From RGIG4079 sp045576735 (GTDB taxonomy: Bacteria > Bacteroidota > Bacteroidia > Bacteroidales > Muribaculaceae), in the NCBI GenBank assembly GCA_045576735.1, contig JAZNGZ010000055.1, positions 53,287 to 117,286 of the forward strand: a DNA stretch of 64,000 nt, given 5' to 3'. Positions 27,351-36,668 of the stretch are shown here, piece after piece. Each line of letters starts with the position of its first letter. The stretch's first letter is position 1. The notes beneath the pieces were generated by a model. It did no database searches and was not told the origin of the DNA. It saw only the letters and a list, made by a program, of their open reading frames with translations. The position numbers were made by a program, and so were the translations under genes.

Positions 27351-27407
27351 ATTCTAAATTATTGAAACTTATTATAACGTTATAATTAATTAAATTTTCA
27401 AACGAAA

Positions 27408-28655
27408 ATGACTATCGACAATTACAAATTTGCCGGCAAAAAGGCAATCGTGAGAGTGGACTTCAATGTACCCCTCGATGAAAATGGCAACATTACTGAT
27501 GACACTCGTATTCGTGGAGCACTTCCTACCCTCAAAAAAATCCTCGAGGAAGGTGGTAGCTTAATCATCATGTCACACATGGGCAAACCAAAAGGAAAAG
27601 TTAATCCTAAATTCTCTCTTGCTCAAATCAAAGAAGCTGTTGGTGCAGCACTTGGTCGTGAAGTGAAATTTGCTGAAGATTGCGCTAAAGCCGCTGACGC
27701 AGCTGCTGCGTTACAACCTGGCGAAGTGCTTTTGCTTGAAAACCTTCGTTTCTATCCCGAAGAAGAAGGCAAACCAGTAGGAATCGACAAAGAAGATCCA
27801 GCATATGAAACAGCTAAGAAAGAGATGAAAGAAAGTCAAAAAGCTTTCGCAAAAACTCTTGCAAGCTATGCTGATTGCTACGTAAACGATGCATTTGGTA
27901 CAGCTCACCGCAAACACGCTTCTACTGCTGTTGTTGCCGACTACTTTGATGCTGACAATAAAATGCTCGGTTATTTGATGGAAAAAGAAGTTAAGGCTGT
28001 TGACAACATCCTTAGCGACATCAAACGTCCATTCACAGCTATTATGGGTGGTTCTAAAGTTTCAACTAAAATAGGCATCATCGAAAACCTCATGGATAAA
28101 GTTGACAACTTGATTCTTTGTGGAGGTATGACATATACATTTGCTAAAGCACAAGGTGGTAAAATCGGTCTTTCTATCTGTGAAGACGACAAACTCGACT
28201 TGGCTCTCGACATCATGAAGAAAGCTCAAGAAAAAGGTGTAAACCTCGTTCTTGGTACTGATTGCATCGCCGGAGATAAATTTAGCAACGACGCCAATAC
28301 ACAAGTTGTATCTGCAATGGATATCCCTGAAGGTTGGGAAGGTATGGATGCCGGTCCTGCAACTCGCGAATCTTTCGCTAACGTTATCCGCACTGCAAAA
28401 ACTATTCTTTGGAACGGTCCTGCAGGTGTATTCGAATTTGACAACTTTGCAGGTGGTTCTAAAGCAATTGCTGAAGCAATCGTTGAAGCAACTGAAAACG
28501 GTGCATTCTCACTCGTTGGTGGTGGTGACTCTGTAGCTTGTGTCAACAAATTTGGCCTTGCCGACAAAGTTTCTTATGTATCAACCGGTGGTGGCGCACT
28601 CCTTGAAGCCATCGAAGGCAAAGTTCTTCCCGGTGTAGCTGCTATCAAAGGCTAA
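27408..28655 (+). CDS. pgk: Phosphoglycerate kinase
   Basis: 415 residues. RVDFNVPLDENGNITDDTRI at the N-terminus (substrate site), the central GGSKVSTKI hinge and the C-terminal GGGDSVACV nucleotide-phosphate loop are all present. It transfers phosphate from 1,3-bisphosphoglycerate to ADP in glycolysis. Codon use is more biased (GGT, GCT, AAC) than in neighbours, consistent with high expression. It has its own promoter and a very strong terminator. Confidence 0.97.
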   Translation: MTIDNYKFAGKKAIVRVDFNVPLDENGNITDDTRIRGALPTLKKILEEGGSLIIMSHMGKPKGKVNPKFSLAQIKEAVGAALGREVKFAEDCAKAADAAAALQPGEVLLLENLRFYPEEEGKPVGIDKEDPAYETAKKEMKESQKAFAKTLASYADCYVNDAFGTAHRKHASTAVVADYFDADNKMLGYLMEKEVKAVDNILSDIKRPFTAIMGGSKVSTKIGIIENLMDKVDNLILCGGMTYTFAKAQGGKIGLSICEDDKLDLALDIMKKAQEKGVNLVLGTDCIAGDKFSNDANTQVVSAMDIPEGWEGMDAGPATRESFANVIRTAKTILWNGPAGVFEFDNFAGGSKAIAEAIVEATENGAFSLVGGGDSVACVNKFGLADKVSYVSTGGGALLEAIEGKVLPGVAAIKG

Positions 28656-28674
28656 TATTTAAATACTACATAAT

Positions 28675-28722
28675 AAAAGTGGCAATTTCCAACAAATGGA
28701 AATTGCCACTTTTATTTTTTTT
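28675..28722 (+). terminator. Strong intrinsic terminator after pgk
   Basis: A 16-bp perfect stem (28675-28690 with 28698-28713) with a 7-nt loop lies in a T-rich tail. It is the strongest hairpin terminator in the window. Confidence 0.92.
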
Positions 28723-28783
28723 ACTGAAAACAACTCAATATGTTTTAATGTTATATAAATAAAACATCTAAACTTACTGAGTT

Positions 28784-29254
28784 ATGAAACGTATCATTTA
28801 CATCTTTGTGGCTATAGCTATATGTTTTGGGATTGGCTATTCGGCCCAAATATTCCAAGCTCATTCATTAGCAACTTGGTATCCCACCCTTGAAAAATCG
28901 GCACTAACTCCTCCCAATGAAGCATTTCCTATTGCGTGGGGAATTATTTATCTTTGTAGTGGCATATCGATAGGCTTAGTGTGGAACAAGCAGACAATGC
29001 TCGACACCGGACTAGGATGGCTATTCTTCCTTCAGTTGATTTTCAACTTTGCATGGAGCATACTATTCTTCTATCTCCAAGACCCTTTAAGCGGATTGAT
29101 TGACATTGCATTATTAGACCTGACGGTTATATTCTACACCTTAACCTGCTACCGCATAAACCGCTTCGCCTCTCTATTATTTATCCCTTACTTAATATGG
29201 CTTGCACTAGCCACATACCTCAATCTTTACATAGTGATAAACAATCCTATATAA
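28784..29254 (+). CDS. TspO/MBR (tryptophan-rich sensory protein) family membrane protein
   Basis: 156 residues and five membrane segments. Signature residues are seen in WYPTLEKSALTPPNEAFPIAWGIIYLCSGIS, LFFLQLIFNFAWSILFF and the C-terminal LPYLIWLALATYLNLYI. TspO homologues bind porphyrins or sterols and affect tetrapyrrole or stress responses; the physiological ligand is uncertain. It is probably monocistronic and ends 8 nt before the convergent tatD stop. Confidence 0.93.
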   Translation: MKRIIYIFVAIAICFGIGYSAQIFQAHSLATWYPTLEKSALTPPNEAFPIAWGIIYLCSGISIGLVWNKQTMLDTGLGWLFFLQLIFNFAWSILFFYLQDPLSGLIDIALLDLTVIFYTLTCYRINRFASLLFIPYLIWLALATYLNLYIVINNPI

Positions 29255-29262
29255 AAACTCGC

Positions 29263-30033
29263 TTATATCCCGAATAATGATTGAGCATTATTCGAGGTCG
29301 ACTGAGCCACTTGCTCTACTGAGAGCGAAAGGTGTTGCGCAATGTGAGCAGCTGTATGAATAATATAAGCACTCTCGTTGCGCTTGCCTCTATGTGGCAC
29401 CGGAGCAAGATATGGAGCATCTGTTTCGAGTAATATGCGTTCAACTCCAATCGTAGGGAGAACTTCGCGCAATTTCGAATTTTTAAACGTAACTATTCCG
29501 TTTATTCCAAAATAAAAATCACCCCTACGACGTATTCGTTCTACATCCTCAACCGTTCCACCAAAACTGTGAAATACCCCTCTAGGCATTTGGCTCATAG
29601 AATCCAACACTTCAAGAATTTCATCAAGTCCTTCTCGACAATGAATAATAACTGGCAGATTACTGCTTACTGCCCACTCAAATTGGCGTTGCAACACAAT
29701 CATCTGTTCATGGCGATAAGTTTTGTCCCAATACAAATCTATACCTATCTCGCCAATTGCAATATACTTATCGTTATTCGCTTCAAACTCATCATACACT
29801 TTTCTCAAATCAGCTTCCCACGTTTCTTTCACCTCTGTTGGATGCAAACCCATAGCCATGAATGTATTATGCTGAAACATCCCATGCAACTCTTTCATTG
29901 GGTTTATTGTGGTCAAATCCACATTTGGGAAAATCATCTTTTCCACCCCTGCCTCTATGGCACGAACCACCGCCTCTTGAGGCGATGGTTGAAATTCATC
30001 TAAATATAGATGTGTATGAGTATCTATAAGCAT
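29263..30033 (-). CDS. TatD-family metal-dependent hydrolase (deoxyribonuclease-like)
   Basis: 256 residues of the amidohydrolase TIM-barrel type. Metal ligands are seen in MLIDTHTHLYLDEF (His6, His8), GEIGIDLYWD, PVIIHCREG, GVFHSFGG and LLETDAPYL. TatD-type enzymes are magnesium-dependent 3'-5' exo/endonucleases implicated in DNA repair or turnover. It is the third gene of a minus-strand operon after the lipoprotein and the polyprenyl synthase. Confidence 0.93.
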   Translation of the reverse strand: MLIDTHTHLYLDEFQPSPQEAVVRAIEAGVEKMIFPNVDLTTINPMKELHGMFQHNTFMAMGLHPTEVKETWEADLRKVYDEFEANNDKYIAIGEIGIDLYWDKTYRHEQMIVLQRQFEWAVSSNLPVIIHCREGLDEILEVLDSMSQMPRGVFHSFGGTVEDVERIRRRGDFYFGINGIVTFKNSKLREVLPTIGVERILLETDAPYLAPVPHRGKRNESAYIIHTAAHIAQHLSLSVEQVAQSTSNNAQSLFGI

Positions 30034-30045
30034 ATATAAACCATC

Positions 30046-31008
30046 TTAGTGTGTTCGCGCAATGGCATCTTGAGCCATTTGACGGAAAAAGTCTAAATCC
30101 TTATCACTAAGGCCAACCGTAGTTAGCGCATCAACTGCCTCTTTAGCATATTTTTCCATCAAAGCCTGACAACGGTTACCCAAGTCTAACCTATCATACA
30201 CTGCCTTAATCTCAGCAATCTTAACTTCGGGCTCAACCTGCGCACCAATGAGAGTTTTCACCGTTTCAGTATCATCCTCAGCCAATGCCGATATAAGCAA
30301 CCATGTCTTTTTGTCATTTAAAATGTCTCCACCAATATTTTTGCCAAAGACTTCAGGGTCACCATATGTATCAAGATAATCATCTTTCAACTGAAAAGCC
30401 AAACCTAATTTTACGCCATACTTATAAAACGCATTTCGTTCCGAGTCATATGCTCCGGCCATAATTGCCCCCAACTTACAAGCGCAACCAAGCAACACCG
30501 CTGTCTTGAGACGAATCATTTCTATATATTCCTCTACACTCACGTCATAACGATGTTCAAAATCCATATCATATTGTTGACCTTGATACACCTCCATCGC
30601 AGTTTGGTTAAATAGCGACAATACATCCCACGTTTTTGTACCATCACCCATAGCCATAAATTGCGATGCGAGAGTTAGCATTGCGTCTCCCGAAAGTATT
30701 GCTGTCGACTCGTTCCATTGACGATGCACCGTAGCTTTACCTCTTCGCATGTCGGCATTATCCATCACATCATCATGCAAAAGAGTGAAATTATGAAACA
30801 TTTCAACACCAATAGCCTGATTTTTTGCCGCATCAATATCTCCGCCAAGAGCATCACATGTGGCCAAAGTCAATAACGGACGTAAACGTTTACCCGACCC
30901 TTCGAGTGTATACTTTATTGGTTCATACAACCCCTTAGGTTCCTCGGGATATGCAATCTTACTGATTGCTGTATTGATATACTTTACTAAATAATCCGAA
31001 GCAAACAT
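30046..31008 (-). CDS. Polyprenyl diphosphate synthase (farnesyl/geranylgeranyl/octaprenyl type)
   Basis: 320 residues. The first Asp-rich motif is LLHDDVMDNADMRRG (Asp79-Asp83) and the second is LKDDYLDTYGD (about 208-212), with GKRLRP near residue 40 for isopentenyl diphosphate binding. It adds C5 units in trans to make quinone or lipid precursors. Exact chain length cannot be deduced from motifs alone. It is flanked in an operon by tatD (12 nt) and a lipoprotein gene (8 nt). Confidence 0.92.
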   Translation of the reverse strand: MFASDYLVKYINTAISKIAYPEEPKGLYEPIKYTLEGSGKRLRPLLTLATCDALGGDIDAAKNQAIGVEMFHNFTLLHDDVMDNADMRRGKATVHRQWNESTAILSGDAMLTLASQFMAMGDGTKTWDVLSLFNQTAMEVYQGQQYDMDFEHRYDVSVEEYIEMIRLKTAVLLGCACKLGAIMAGAYDSERNAFYKYGVKLGLAFQLKDDYLDTYGDPEVFGKNIGGDILNDKKTWLLISALAEDDTETVKTLIGAQVEPEVKIAEIKAVYDRLDLGNRCQALMEKYAKEAVDALTTVGLSDKDLDFFRQMAQDAIARTH

Positions 31009-31016
31009 TCTTATAA

Positions 31017-31622
31017 TTATTTAAGTGCGTTGCGGAACTGTGTTAATTCGGCTTCATTATCTGAATAGGCCTTCTCAATGGCCTTAATTAACTCCTCTTT
31101 ATTTTCGCCACCCTCAGCCTTGACCATGCCGGCCAAAAACGCAGGAGATGTAGCAACCATCACATAGCATTGTGCTTGTTTATCAATATCGAGGCTCAAC
31201 GCCAATGAGTCAAGAGTCTCTCTAAACTTCTTTGACTTATCATCTTGCTTCATATCGCTATACCAGTTAAGCAATGACTTAACACGAGCGCGCAAAATTG
31301 GCTTATCCTCTTTTTTCATCGACTTAACATATTCAAAAATGATGTTAGCCGCTTTTTCGGGAGAAACCGACACTGCCAATGCAGCCGATGAAATCTCAGC
31401 CGTAGTATCATTTAGTTGTTTTACGACATCTTCACCTAAAGTCTCATCAGCAATAATCGTATCGCCCAATGATTGCAACGATTTAAGGTCCTTTGCTCCA
31501 GCATATTTTGCTATTTTAGTTGAATAAGAGCTTACATCTTTTCCATTTCCGGCTCCTCCGCCACATGACACCAACGACACCACTACCGCAAGAGCAAACA
31601 AATAAGAAACAATCTTTAACAT
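31017..31622 (-). CDS. Lipoprotein of unknown function
   Basis: 201 residues. An SPII leader (MLKIVSYLFALAVVVSLVSC) has lipobox LVSC with Cys20 followed by GGGAGNGKD, then an all-helical, Lys/Glu/Ala-rich body with no known motif. It is the first gene of the lipoprotein-polyprenyl synthase-tatD operon. Envelope location is expected and the function is unknown. Confidence 0.75.
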   Translation of the reverse strand: MLKIVSYLFALAVVVSLVSCGGGAGNGKDVSSYSTKIAKYAGAKDLKSLQSLGDTIIADETLGEDVVKQLNDTTAEISSAALAVSVSPEKAANIIFEYVKSMKKEDKPILRARVKSLLNWYSDMKQDDKSKKFRETLDSLALSLDIDKQAQCYVMVATSPAFLAGMVKAEGGENKEELIKAIEKAYSDNEAELTQFRNALK

Positions 31623-31653
31623 AGATTTTCAGTATTTTTTATGATATGAGCCA

Positions 31654-31661
31654 CAAAGTTA
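31654..31661 (-). promoter_or_regulatory. -7 box for the lipoprotein operon
   Basis: TAACTTTG on the minus strand lies about 30 nt upstream of the ATG at 31622. Confidence 0.6.
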
Positions 31662-31768
31662 CAAAATTTAATGCAACATAACAAAATTATTTTCACCACA
31701 CCCCAACAAAACCACCCCCTCTACAAAACACAATCCACCCTTCACTTCATCTATAGAATTGAATCAAT

Positions 31769-32653
31769 TTATTGAATTGAGGCTGCCAATCTAAAGCCTA
31801 AACCACTTGCATCTGTTTCAGGGCTATTTGCACCTACATATGAAACCATGCATTCTTTAGCATCTCCATAACAATTGCCTCCACGAATAACTCGATCAGA
31901 CCCCTTATCCGGACCTTGGGGATTCTTTTGTGGTTGAGAAGAATAACGTCCAAGCCAATTACTACACCACTCACTTATATTTCCTGACATATCATAAATT
32001 CCCAATTCATTAGGTATTTTCGAACCCACAGGCAAGGCTTTACAATCATTATTATTTGTTCTTGTATTATCTTTATAAGGATTATAATAATTCGCCACCT
32101 CCGCGACATTATTACTACCACTATATACATAACCTTTGCTTTGAGCTCCACCTCTTGCAGCATATTCCCACTCCGCTTCAGTTGGCAATCTATATGACTT
32201 TCCAGTTATATTATTTAATCGAGGAATAAAAACTGAAACAATTTCATTATAAGTTACTCCATAAATTGGATAGCTTTCTCCTTCACCACTTCCAAAATCA
32301 AATGACGGCTTAGGTCCCAACCATACATCTGGATGCGCACTTATTATTGAACCATCAGATACTGGACCGGAATAGCTCATTACATATTCCCATAAACCTT
32401 GTGTCACTTCATATTTGCCGATATAAAAATCATCTAATGTAACTTCTATACCATCTCTTTGGTTAGGGACTTCTCCCATCTTATAAGTTCCTCCTTTAAC
32501 ATATACCATTTCGTCATTGTTCACATCATGGAAAATTTCATAATCTGAACCAGATGCACCATTACTTTCTTTTTCATTTACTCCACTATTTCCACATGAC
32601 GAAACAATGATAGTCGCAATAACTGACAATATTAGTTTCTTTTTTCCTTTCAT
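31769..32653 (-). CDS. Lipoprotein with a formylglycine-generating-enzyme (SUMF1/FGE-sulfatase) fold
   Basis: 295 residues from Met at 32653. An earlier in-frame Met at 32692 is rejected because the -7 box at 32677-32684 lies between. SPII leader with Cys20 (ATIIVSSC). The body is the SUMF1 fold: VKGGTYKMGEVPNQRDG, YEVTQGLWEYVM, YRLPTEAEWEYAARGG, GIYDMSGNISEWC, RVIRGGNCYGD and GLGFRLA. Most lipoprotein members lack true FGE activity and act as binding modules. Unlike the SUMF1 protein at 63.8 kb, its C-terminal loop uses ordinary codons. Confidence 0.88.
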   Translation of the reverse strand: MKGKKKLILSVIATIIVSSCGNSGVNEKESNGASGSDYEIFHDVNNDEMVYVKGGTYKMGEVPNQRDGIEVTLDDFYIGKYEVTQGLWEYVMSYSGPVSDGSIISAHPDVWLGPKPSFDFGSGEGESYPIYGVTYNEIVSVFIPRLNNITGKSYRLPTEAEWEYAARGGAQSKGYVYSGSNNVAEVANYYNPYKDNTRTNNNDCKALPVGSKIPNELGIYDMSGNISEWCSNWLGRYSSQPQKNPQGPDKGSDRVIRGGNCYGDAKECMVSYVGANSPETDASGLGFRLAASIQ

Positions 32654-32676
32654 AAACTTAAAACATTTAGATACTA

Positions 32677-32684
32677 CAAATATA
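32677..32684 (-). promoter_or_regulatory. -7 box for the SUMF1 lipoprotein
   Basis: TATATTTG on the minus strand lies 23 nt before the chosen start. Confidence 0.55.
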
Positions 32685-32720
32685 TAAAACATCTCTTAAT
32701 TAAACCATTATTTAATAATA

Positions 32721-32756
32721 AAAATCACTATTGACATGAATGCCAATAGTGATTTT
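32721..32756 (-). terminator. Intrinsic terminator after carB
   Basis: A 13-bp perfect stem (32721-32733 with 32744-32756) has a 10-nt loop and a T-rich tail on the minus strand. Confidence 0.85.
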
Positions 32757-32776
32757 ATAATTTTATTTGAGTTTTA

Positions 32777-35700
32777 TTAATATTCGCTCCAGGGGGCAAT
32801 GTTGATGTCTTCGATTGGTTTGTTGATGAAGGCACGGATATATGCGGCGGCAAGGCGGGCGTTGGTCAACAATGGAATGTTGTGGTCGATTGCCGAGCGA
32901 CGAATGCGATAGCCGTTGGTCAACTCACGTTTGCTATGGTTCTTAGGAATGTTAATTACCATATCAATGTGGTGGTTGGCAATGAGGTCGAGGATATTTT
33001 CACCCTCTTCATCGGGCCAACAAACAGGAGAAACTTTCACGCCGTTTGATTCGAGGAATTTGGCTGTTCCTTCGGTTGCATAAAGTTTGTAGCCTGCTTC
33101 GTCGAGCATTTGACAGCAGTCGAGCATATCCACTTTACCACGCACGTCGCCCGATGACACGAGCACCGCTTTATCTTTGCTTGGCACACGATGACCAACC
33201 GAAATCATTGCGTTCAACAATGCTTCGTCGAAGTCAGCGCCCAAGCAACCTACTTCACCTGTCGACGACATATCTACGCCAAGCACAGGGTCGGCTTTGT
33301 GGAGACGAGCAAACGAGAATTGCGATGCCTTGATGCCGATGTAGTCGATATCGAATGTTGAAGTATCGGCTTTTTCTACAGGTTCATTAAGCATGATGCG
33401 AGTTGCAGTCTCGATAAAGTTGCGTTTGAGGATTTTTGAAACAAATGGGAAACTACGTGATGCACGCAAGTTACATTCGATAACTTTCACATCATTGTTT
33501 TTAGCAAGGTATTGGATATTGAAAGGACCTGAGATGTTGAGTTCTTTCGCAATCTTCTTACTGATGCGTTTGATGCGACGTGCTGTTTCCATATATATCT
33601 TTTGAGCAGGGAACACGAGAGTGGCGTCGCCTGAGTGAACGCCGGCAAACTCGATGTGCTCAGAGATTGCATATTCGATAACTTCGCCATTGCGTGCCAC
33701 TGCGTCAAATTCGATTTCTTTGGCGTTTTGAAGGAATTCGGTCACCACAACAGGGAATTCTTTCGACACTTTAGCTGCAGCTCCGAGGAATTGGTGCATT
33801 GACTCATAGTCGTAGCACACGTTCATTGCCGCACCCGAAAGCACATAACTTGGGCGAATCAATACTGGGAAGCCCACTTCGGCTACAAATTGGTCGATTT
33901 CATCGAAGCTGGTCAACTCTTTCCAACGTGGTTGGTCGATGCCGAGGTTATCGAGCATAGCCGAGAATTTGTGACGGTTTTCGGCACGGTCGATGCAGAT
34001 GGGCGATGTGCCAAGCACAGGCACATGGCGACGATAAAGTTTCATCGCAAGGTTGTTAGGAATTTGACCACCTACCGACACGATAACGCCGCGTGGTGTT
34101 TCGAGGTCGATAACGTCGAGCACACGTTCGAAGCTCAACTCGTCGAAGTAGAGACGGTCGCACATGTCATAGTCGGTCGAAACGGTTTCGGGGTTATAGT
34201 TAATCATGATTGATTTATAACCGAGTTTACGACAAGTGTTCACAGCGTTAACCGAACACCAGTCAAACTCTACCGAGCTACCGATGCGATAAGCACCCGA
34301 GCCGAGTACCACTATATTTTTGCCTGAGTTATAATCGTAAGGAATTTGGTGAGCATCGGCACCGTATGTTACATATAGGTAGTTAGTCAATTCGGGATAT
34401 TCCGAAGCGACAGTGTTGATGCGACACACTTTAGGAGTTACATTGAGGTTTTTACGATGTTCACGCACGCGCAACACATCGGCTTCGTAGGTAGAGTTTG
34501 GATTTTCTACATAACGAGCGATTTGAAAGTCGCTAAATCCGAGGCGTTTTGCTTCTGCAAGCACTTCGGCTGGAAGCTCCTCAATCTTTTCATAAGTGCC
34601 AAGTACCTTAGTGTAGTCGACGATATTTTTGAGGCGTGACAAGAACCATGGGTCGATTTTTGTCAATTCTTCAATACGTTCTACAGTATATCCTTGTTCA
34701 AGGGCTTGAGCTATTGCAAAAATACGCAAGTCGGTTGGGTGCGACAAAGCATGGTCGAGGTCGTCAAATTCGATGTCGCGGTTTCCTACAAAACCGTGCA
34801 TGCCTTGACCTATCATGCGAAGACCTTTTTGAATGATTTCTTCGAATGACTTACCTATCGACATGATTTCGCCTACCGACTTCATTGAAGAACCGATTTC
34901 GCGATCCACACCTGCAAATTTGGTGAGGTCCCAACGAGGAATCTTCACAATCATATAATCAACCGACGGAGCAACGTAAGCCGAGTTTGGTGTACCCATC
35001 TCTCCGATTTGGTCGAGAGAGTAACCAAGAGCGAGCTTAGCAGCCACAAATGCCAAAGGATAACCCGACGCCTTAGAAGCCAAAGCCGAGCTACGGCTCA
35101 AGCGGGCATTAATTTCGATGATACGATAATCGTTTGTTTCGGCATTGAAAGCATATTGAATGTTACATTCACCCACGATACCAATGTGGCGCACCACTTT
35201 GATGGCGATTTCTTGCAACATACTTATTTGCTCTTGTGTCAACGACACGATGGGAGCCACCACGATTGATTCACCGGTGTGAATGCCAAGTGGGTCGAAG
35301 TTTTCCATTGGCACCACAGTGAAGCAGTGGTCGTTTTTATCACGTATTACTTCAAATTCGATTTCTTTCCAACCTTTCAACGACTCTTCAACAAGAATTT
35401 GTTTTGAGTGAGCGAGAGCGCTTTCGCAAAGAGTGTTAAACTCTTCATCGTTGGCACAGATACCCGAACCAAGACCACCGAGAGCATAAGCCGAGCGCAC
35501 CATCACAGGGAAACCGATGCGATGAGCCACCGCCTTAGCGTCGTCCATTGTCTCTACCGCTTGCGAGATAGGAGTCTTAGCCTCAATCTCATCAAGTTTT
35601 TTCACGAAGAGGTCGCGGTCCTCTGTTATCATAATAGCCTCAACCGATGTGCCGAGCACTTTCACTCCATGGCGTTCGAGAGTGCCATTGAGATAAAGTT

Positions 35701-35995
35701 CGGTACCGCAGTTCAAAGCTGTTTGACCACCAAATGCCAAAAGAATGCCATCAGGTTTTTCCTTTTTAATCACTTCCTCAACGAAATAAGGAGTAATTGG
35801 GAGGAAATAAACTTGATCGGCAACACCTTCCGATGTTTGAATCGTAGCAATATTAGGGTTGATAAGCACTGTAGCAATGCCCTCTTCGCGGAGAGCCTTT
35901 AATGCTTGAGAACCAGAGTAGTCAAATTCGCCGGCTTGGCCAATTTTCAATGCGCCTGAGCCGAGTAGTAATACTTTTTTAATTCCGTCGATCAT
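32777..35995 (-). CDS. carB: Carbamoyl-phosphate synthase large subunit
   Basis: 1072 residues, full length. Two tandem ATP-grasp halves (GSGALKIGQAGEFDYSGSQA and GSGAYRIGSSVEFDWCSVNA mark their starts) are followed by a C-terminal MGS-like allosteric domain (about 940-1072). It makes carbamoyl phosphate from ammonia, bicarbonate and two ATP for pyrimidines and arginine. Codon use is more GC-rich than in its neighbours, as expected for a highly expressed gene. No carA (glutaminase subunit) is adjacent: the defence island lies immediately upstream. It has its own promoter at 36014-36022 and terminator at 32721-32756. Confidence 0.97.
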   Translation of the reverse strand: MIDGIKKVLLLGSGALKIGQAGEFDYSGSQALKALREEGIATVLINPNIATIQTSEGVADQVYFLPITPYFVEEVIKKEKPDGILLAFGGQTALNCGTELYLNGTLERHGVKVLGTSVEAIMITEDRDLFVKKLDEIEAKTPISQAVETMDDAKAVAHRIGFPVMVRSAYALGGLGSGICANDEEFNTLCESALAHSKQILVEESLKGWKEIEFEVIRDKNDHCFTVVPMENFDPLGIHTGESIVVAPIVSLTQEQISMLQEIAIKVVRHIGIVGECNIQYAFNAETNDYRIIEINARLSRSSALASKASGYPLAFVAAKLALGYSLDQIGEMGTPNSAYVAPSVDYMIVKIPRWDLTKFAGVDREIGSSMKSVGEIMSIGKSFEEIIQKGLRMIGQGMHGFVGNRDIEFDDLDHALSHPTDLRIFAIAQALEQGYTVERIEELTKIDPWFLSRLKNIVDYTKVLGTYEKIEELPAEVLAEAKRLGFSDFQIARYVENPNSTYEADVLRVREHRKNLNVTPKVCRINTVASEYPELTNYLYVTYGADAHQIPYDYNSGKNIVVLGSGAYRIGSSVEFDWCSVNAVNTCRKLGYKSIMINYNPETVSTDYDMCDRLYFDELSFERVLDVIDLETPRGVIVSVGGQIPNNLAMKLYRRHVPVLGTSPICIDRAENRHKFSAMLDNLGIDQPRWKELTSFDEIDQFVAEVGFPVLIRPSYVLSGAAMNVCYDYESMHQFLGAAAKVSKEFPVVVTEFLQNAKEIEFDAVARNGEVIEYAISEHIEFAGVHSGDATLVFPAQKIYMETARRIKRISKKIAKELNISGPFNIQYLAKNNDVKVIECNLRASRSFPFVSKILKRNFIETATRIMLNEPVEKADTSTFDIDYIGIKASQFSFARLHKADPVLGVDMSSTGEVGCLGADFDEALLNAMISVGHRVPSKDKAVLVSSGDVRGKVDMLDCCQMLDEAGYKLYATEGTAKFLESNGVKVSPVCWPDEEGENILDLIANHHIDMVINIPKNHSKRELTNGYRIRRSAIDHNIPLLTNARLAAAYIRAFINKPIEDINIAPWSEY

Positions 35996-36013
35996 ATTTT
36001 TGCAAAATTTCTT

Positions 36014-36022
36014 GCAAAGGTA
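36014..36022 (-). promoter_or_regulatory. -7 box for carB
   Basis: TACCTTTGC on the minus strand lies 18 nt upstream of the carB ATG, giving a very short leader. Confidence 0.6.
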
Positions 36023-36208
36023 ATAAATCTCAAGCGAAAAACATACAGCAAACTGCAGTTTTTTGCGCTCAAAATTTCCCTCCCCCTGATTAGCACAAAA
36101 TTACGGCCGCAAAATGAGGCATTTCATATAGCACCACTCACCTCCCCCAGCCCCTTAATTTAAGGCTGATGAACAGACTTAAATTAATGCATAGTTCATA
36201 ATGCATAA

Positions 36209-36350
36209 TTAGCTGACGCGTGAAACTTTATTTCAACACGTGAACCGCTCCAAATTAATGCATAATTAACTCTGTCAAGCCTCATTGAGCCCTTCGAGAT
36301 TCATAATGCATAGTTCATAATTAGCTGATGCGTGAAACTTTATTTCAACA
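36209..36350. repeat. Direct repeat pair, 30 bp, one mismatch
   Basis: Copies at 36209-36238 and 36321-36350 begin TTAGCTGA and include GAAACTTTATTTCAAC. Each copy is preceded nearby by GCATAGTTCATAA. No coding potential. Confidence 0.8.
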
Positions 36351-36472
36351 AAGGGAACTATGTTTAAAAACAAGTCTTTTTTTTGAAAAACATTCATCAT
36401 AGGAGCAATTATTCTTACGATAGCAAAATTAAAATCTCATTTGTCCTTATGTTCTTATGTCTAAAAAATCAA

Positions 36473-36504
36473 GACAGAAAGACAGAAAGACAGAAAGACA
36501 TAAA
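36473..36504. repeat. Short tandem repeat, GACAGAAA x3 plus a degenerate fourth unit
   Basis: Three exact 8-bp units are followed by GACATAAA. It is intergenic and could vary in copy number. Confidence 0.85.
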
Positions 36505-36596
36505 TTATCCAACCACAAAAACAAACCACTCAGCTCGCTCCTTGTAAAAGCCTTGCCAAGTGGTTATATATGAGAATTAAACGATGTTTTCCGCAA

Positions 36597-36610
36597 TCGG
36601 TTGCAACCGA
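36597..36610. repeat. Perfect 14-bp palindrome
   Basis: TCGGTTGCAACCGA lies 59 nt beyond the recombinase stop. Possible protein-binding or recombination site; no further evidence. Confidence 0.5.
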
Positions 36611-36636
36611 CAAAACAACCAACACCCATAATCAAC

Positions 36637-36656
36637 AGCACATCAAAGTATGTGCT
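36637..36656 (-). terminator. Hairpin after the recombinase gene
   Basis: The perfect 7-bp stem AGCACAT/ATGTGCT with a 6-nt loop lies 13 nt beyond the recombinase stop. The T-run is weak, so this is a tentative terminator. Confidence 0.4.
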
Positions 36657-36668
36657 ATTAAAAGATAG

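Larger units (their letters stand above)
35996..36668. other. 673-bp intergenic island junction with short repeats
   Basis: No gene is supported between carB and the recombinase. It holds the carB promoter, a 30-bp direct repeat pair (36209-36238, 36321-36350), repeated GCATAGTTCATAA (36189 and 36308), an 8-bp tandem repeat (36473-36504), a 14-bp perfect palindrome (36597-36610) and the recombinase 3' hairpin. Repeat-rich non-coding DNA at the edge of an accessory block is compatible with past rearrangement. Confidence 0.7.

Noticed and set aside
31769..32653. First SUMF1 lipoprotein considered as a DGR target or template
   Set aside because: Its C-terminal loop uses mixed codons without an AAC-derived pattern, so there is no sign of adenine mutagenesis.
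33046..35902. Plus-strand open frames within carB
   Set aside because: Shadows produced by the GC-richer codon use of carB.
36473..36504. Tandem GACAGAAA units considered as a CRISPR-like array
   Set aside because: Units are contiguous with no spacers and no cas genes nearby.
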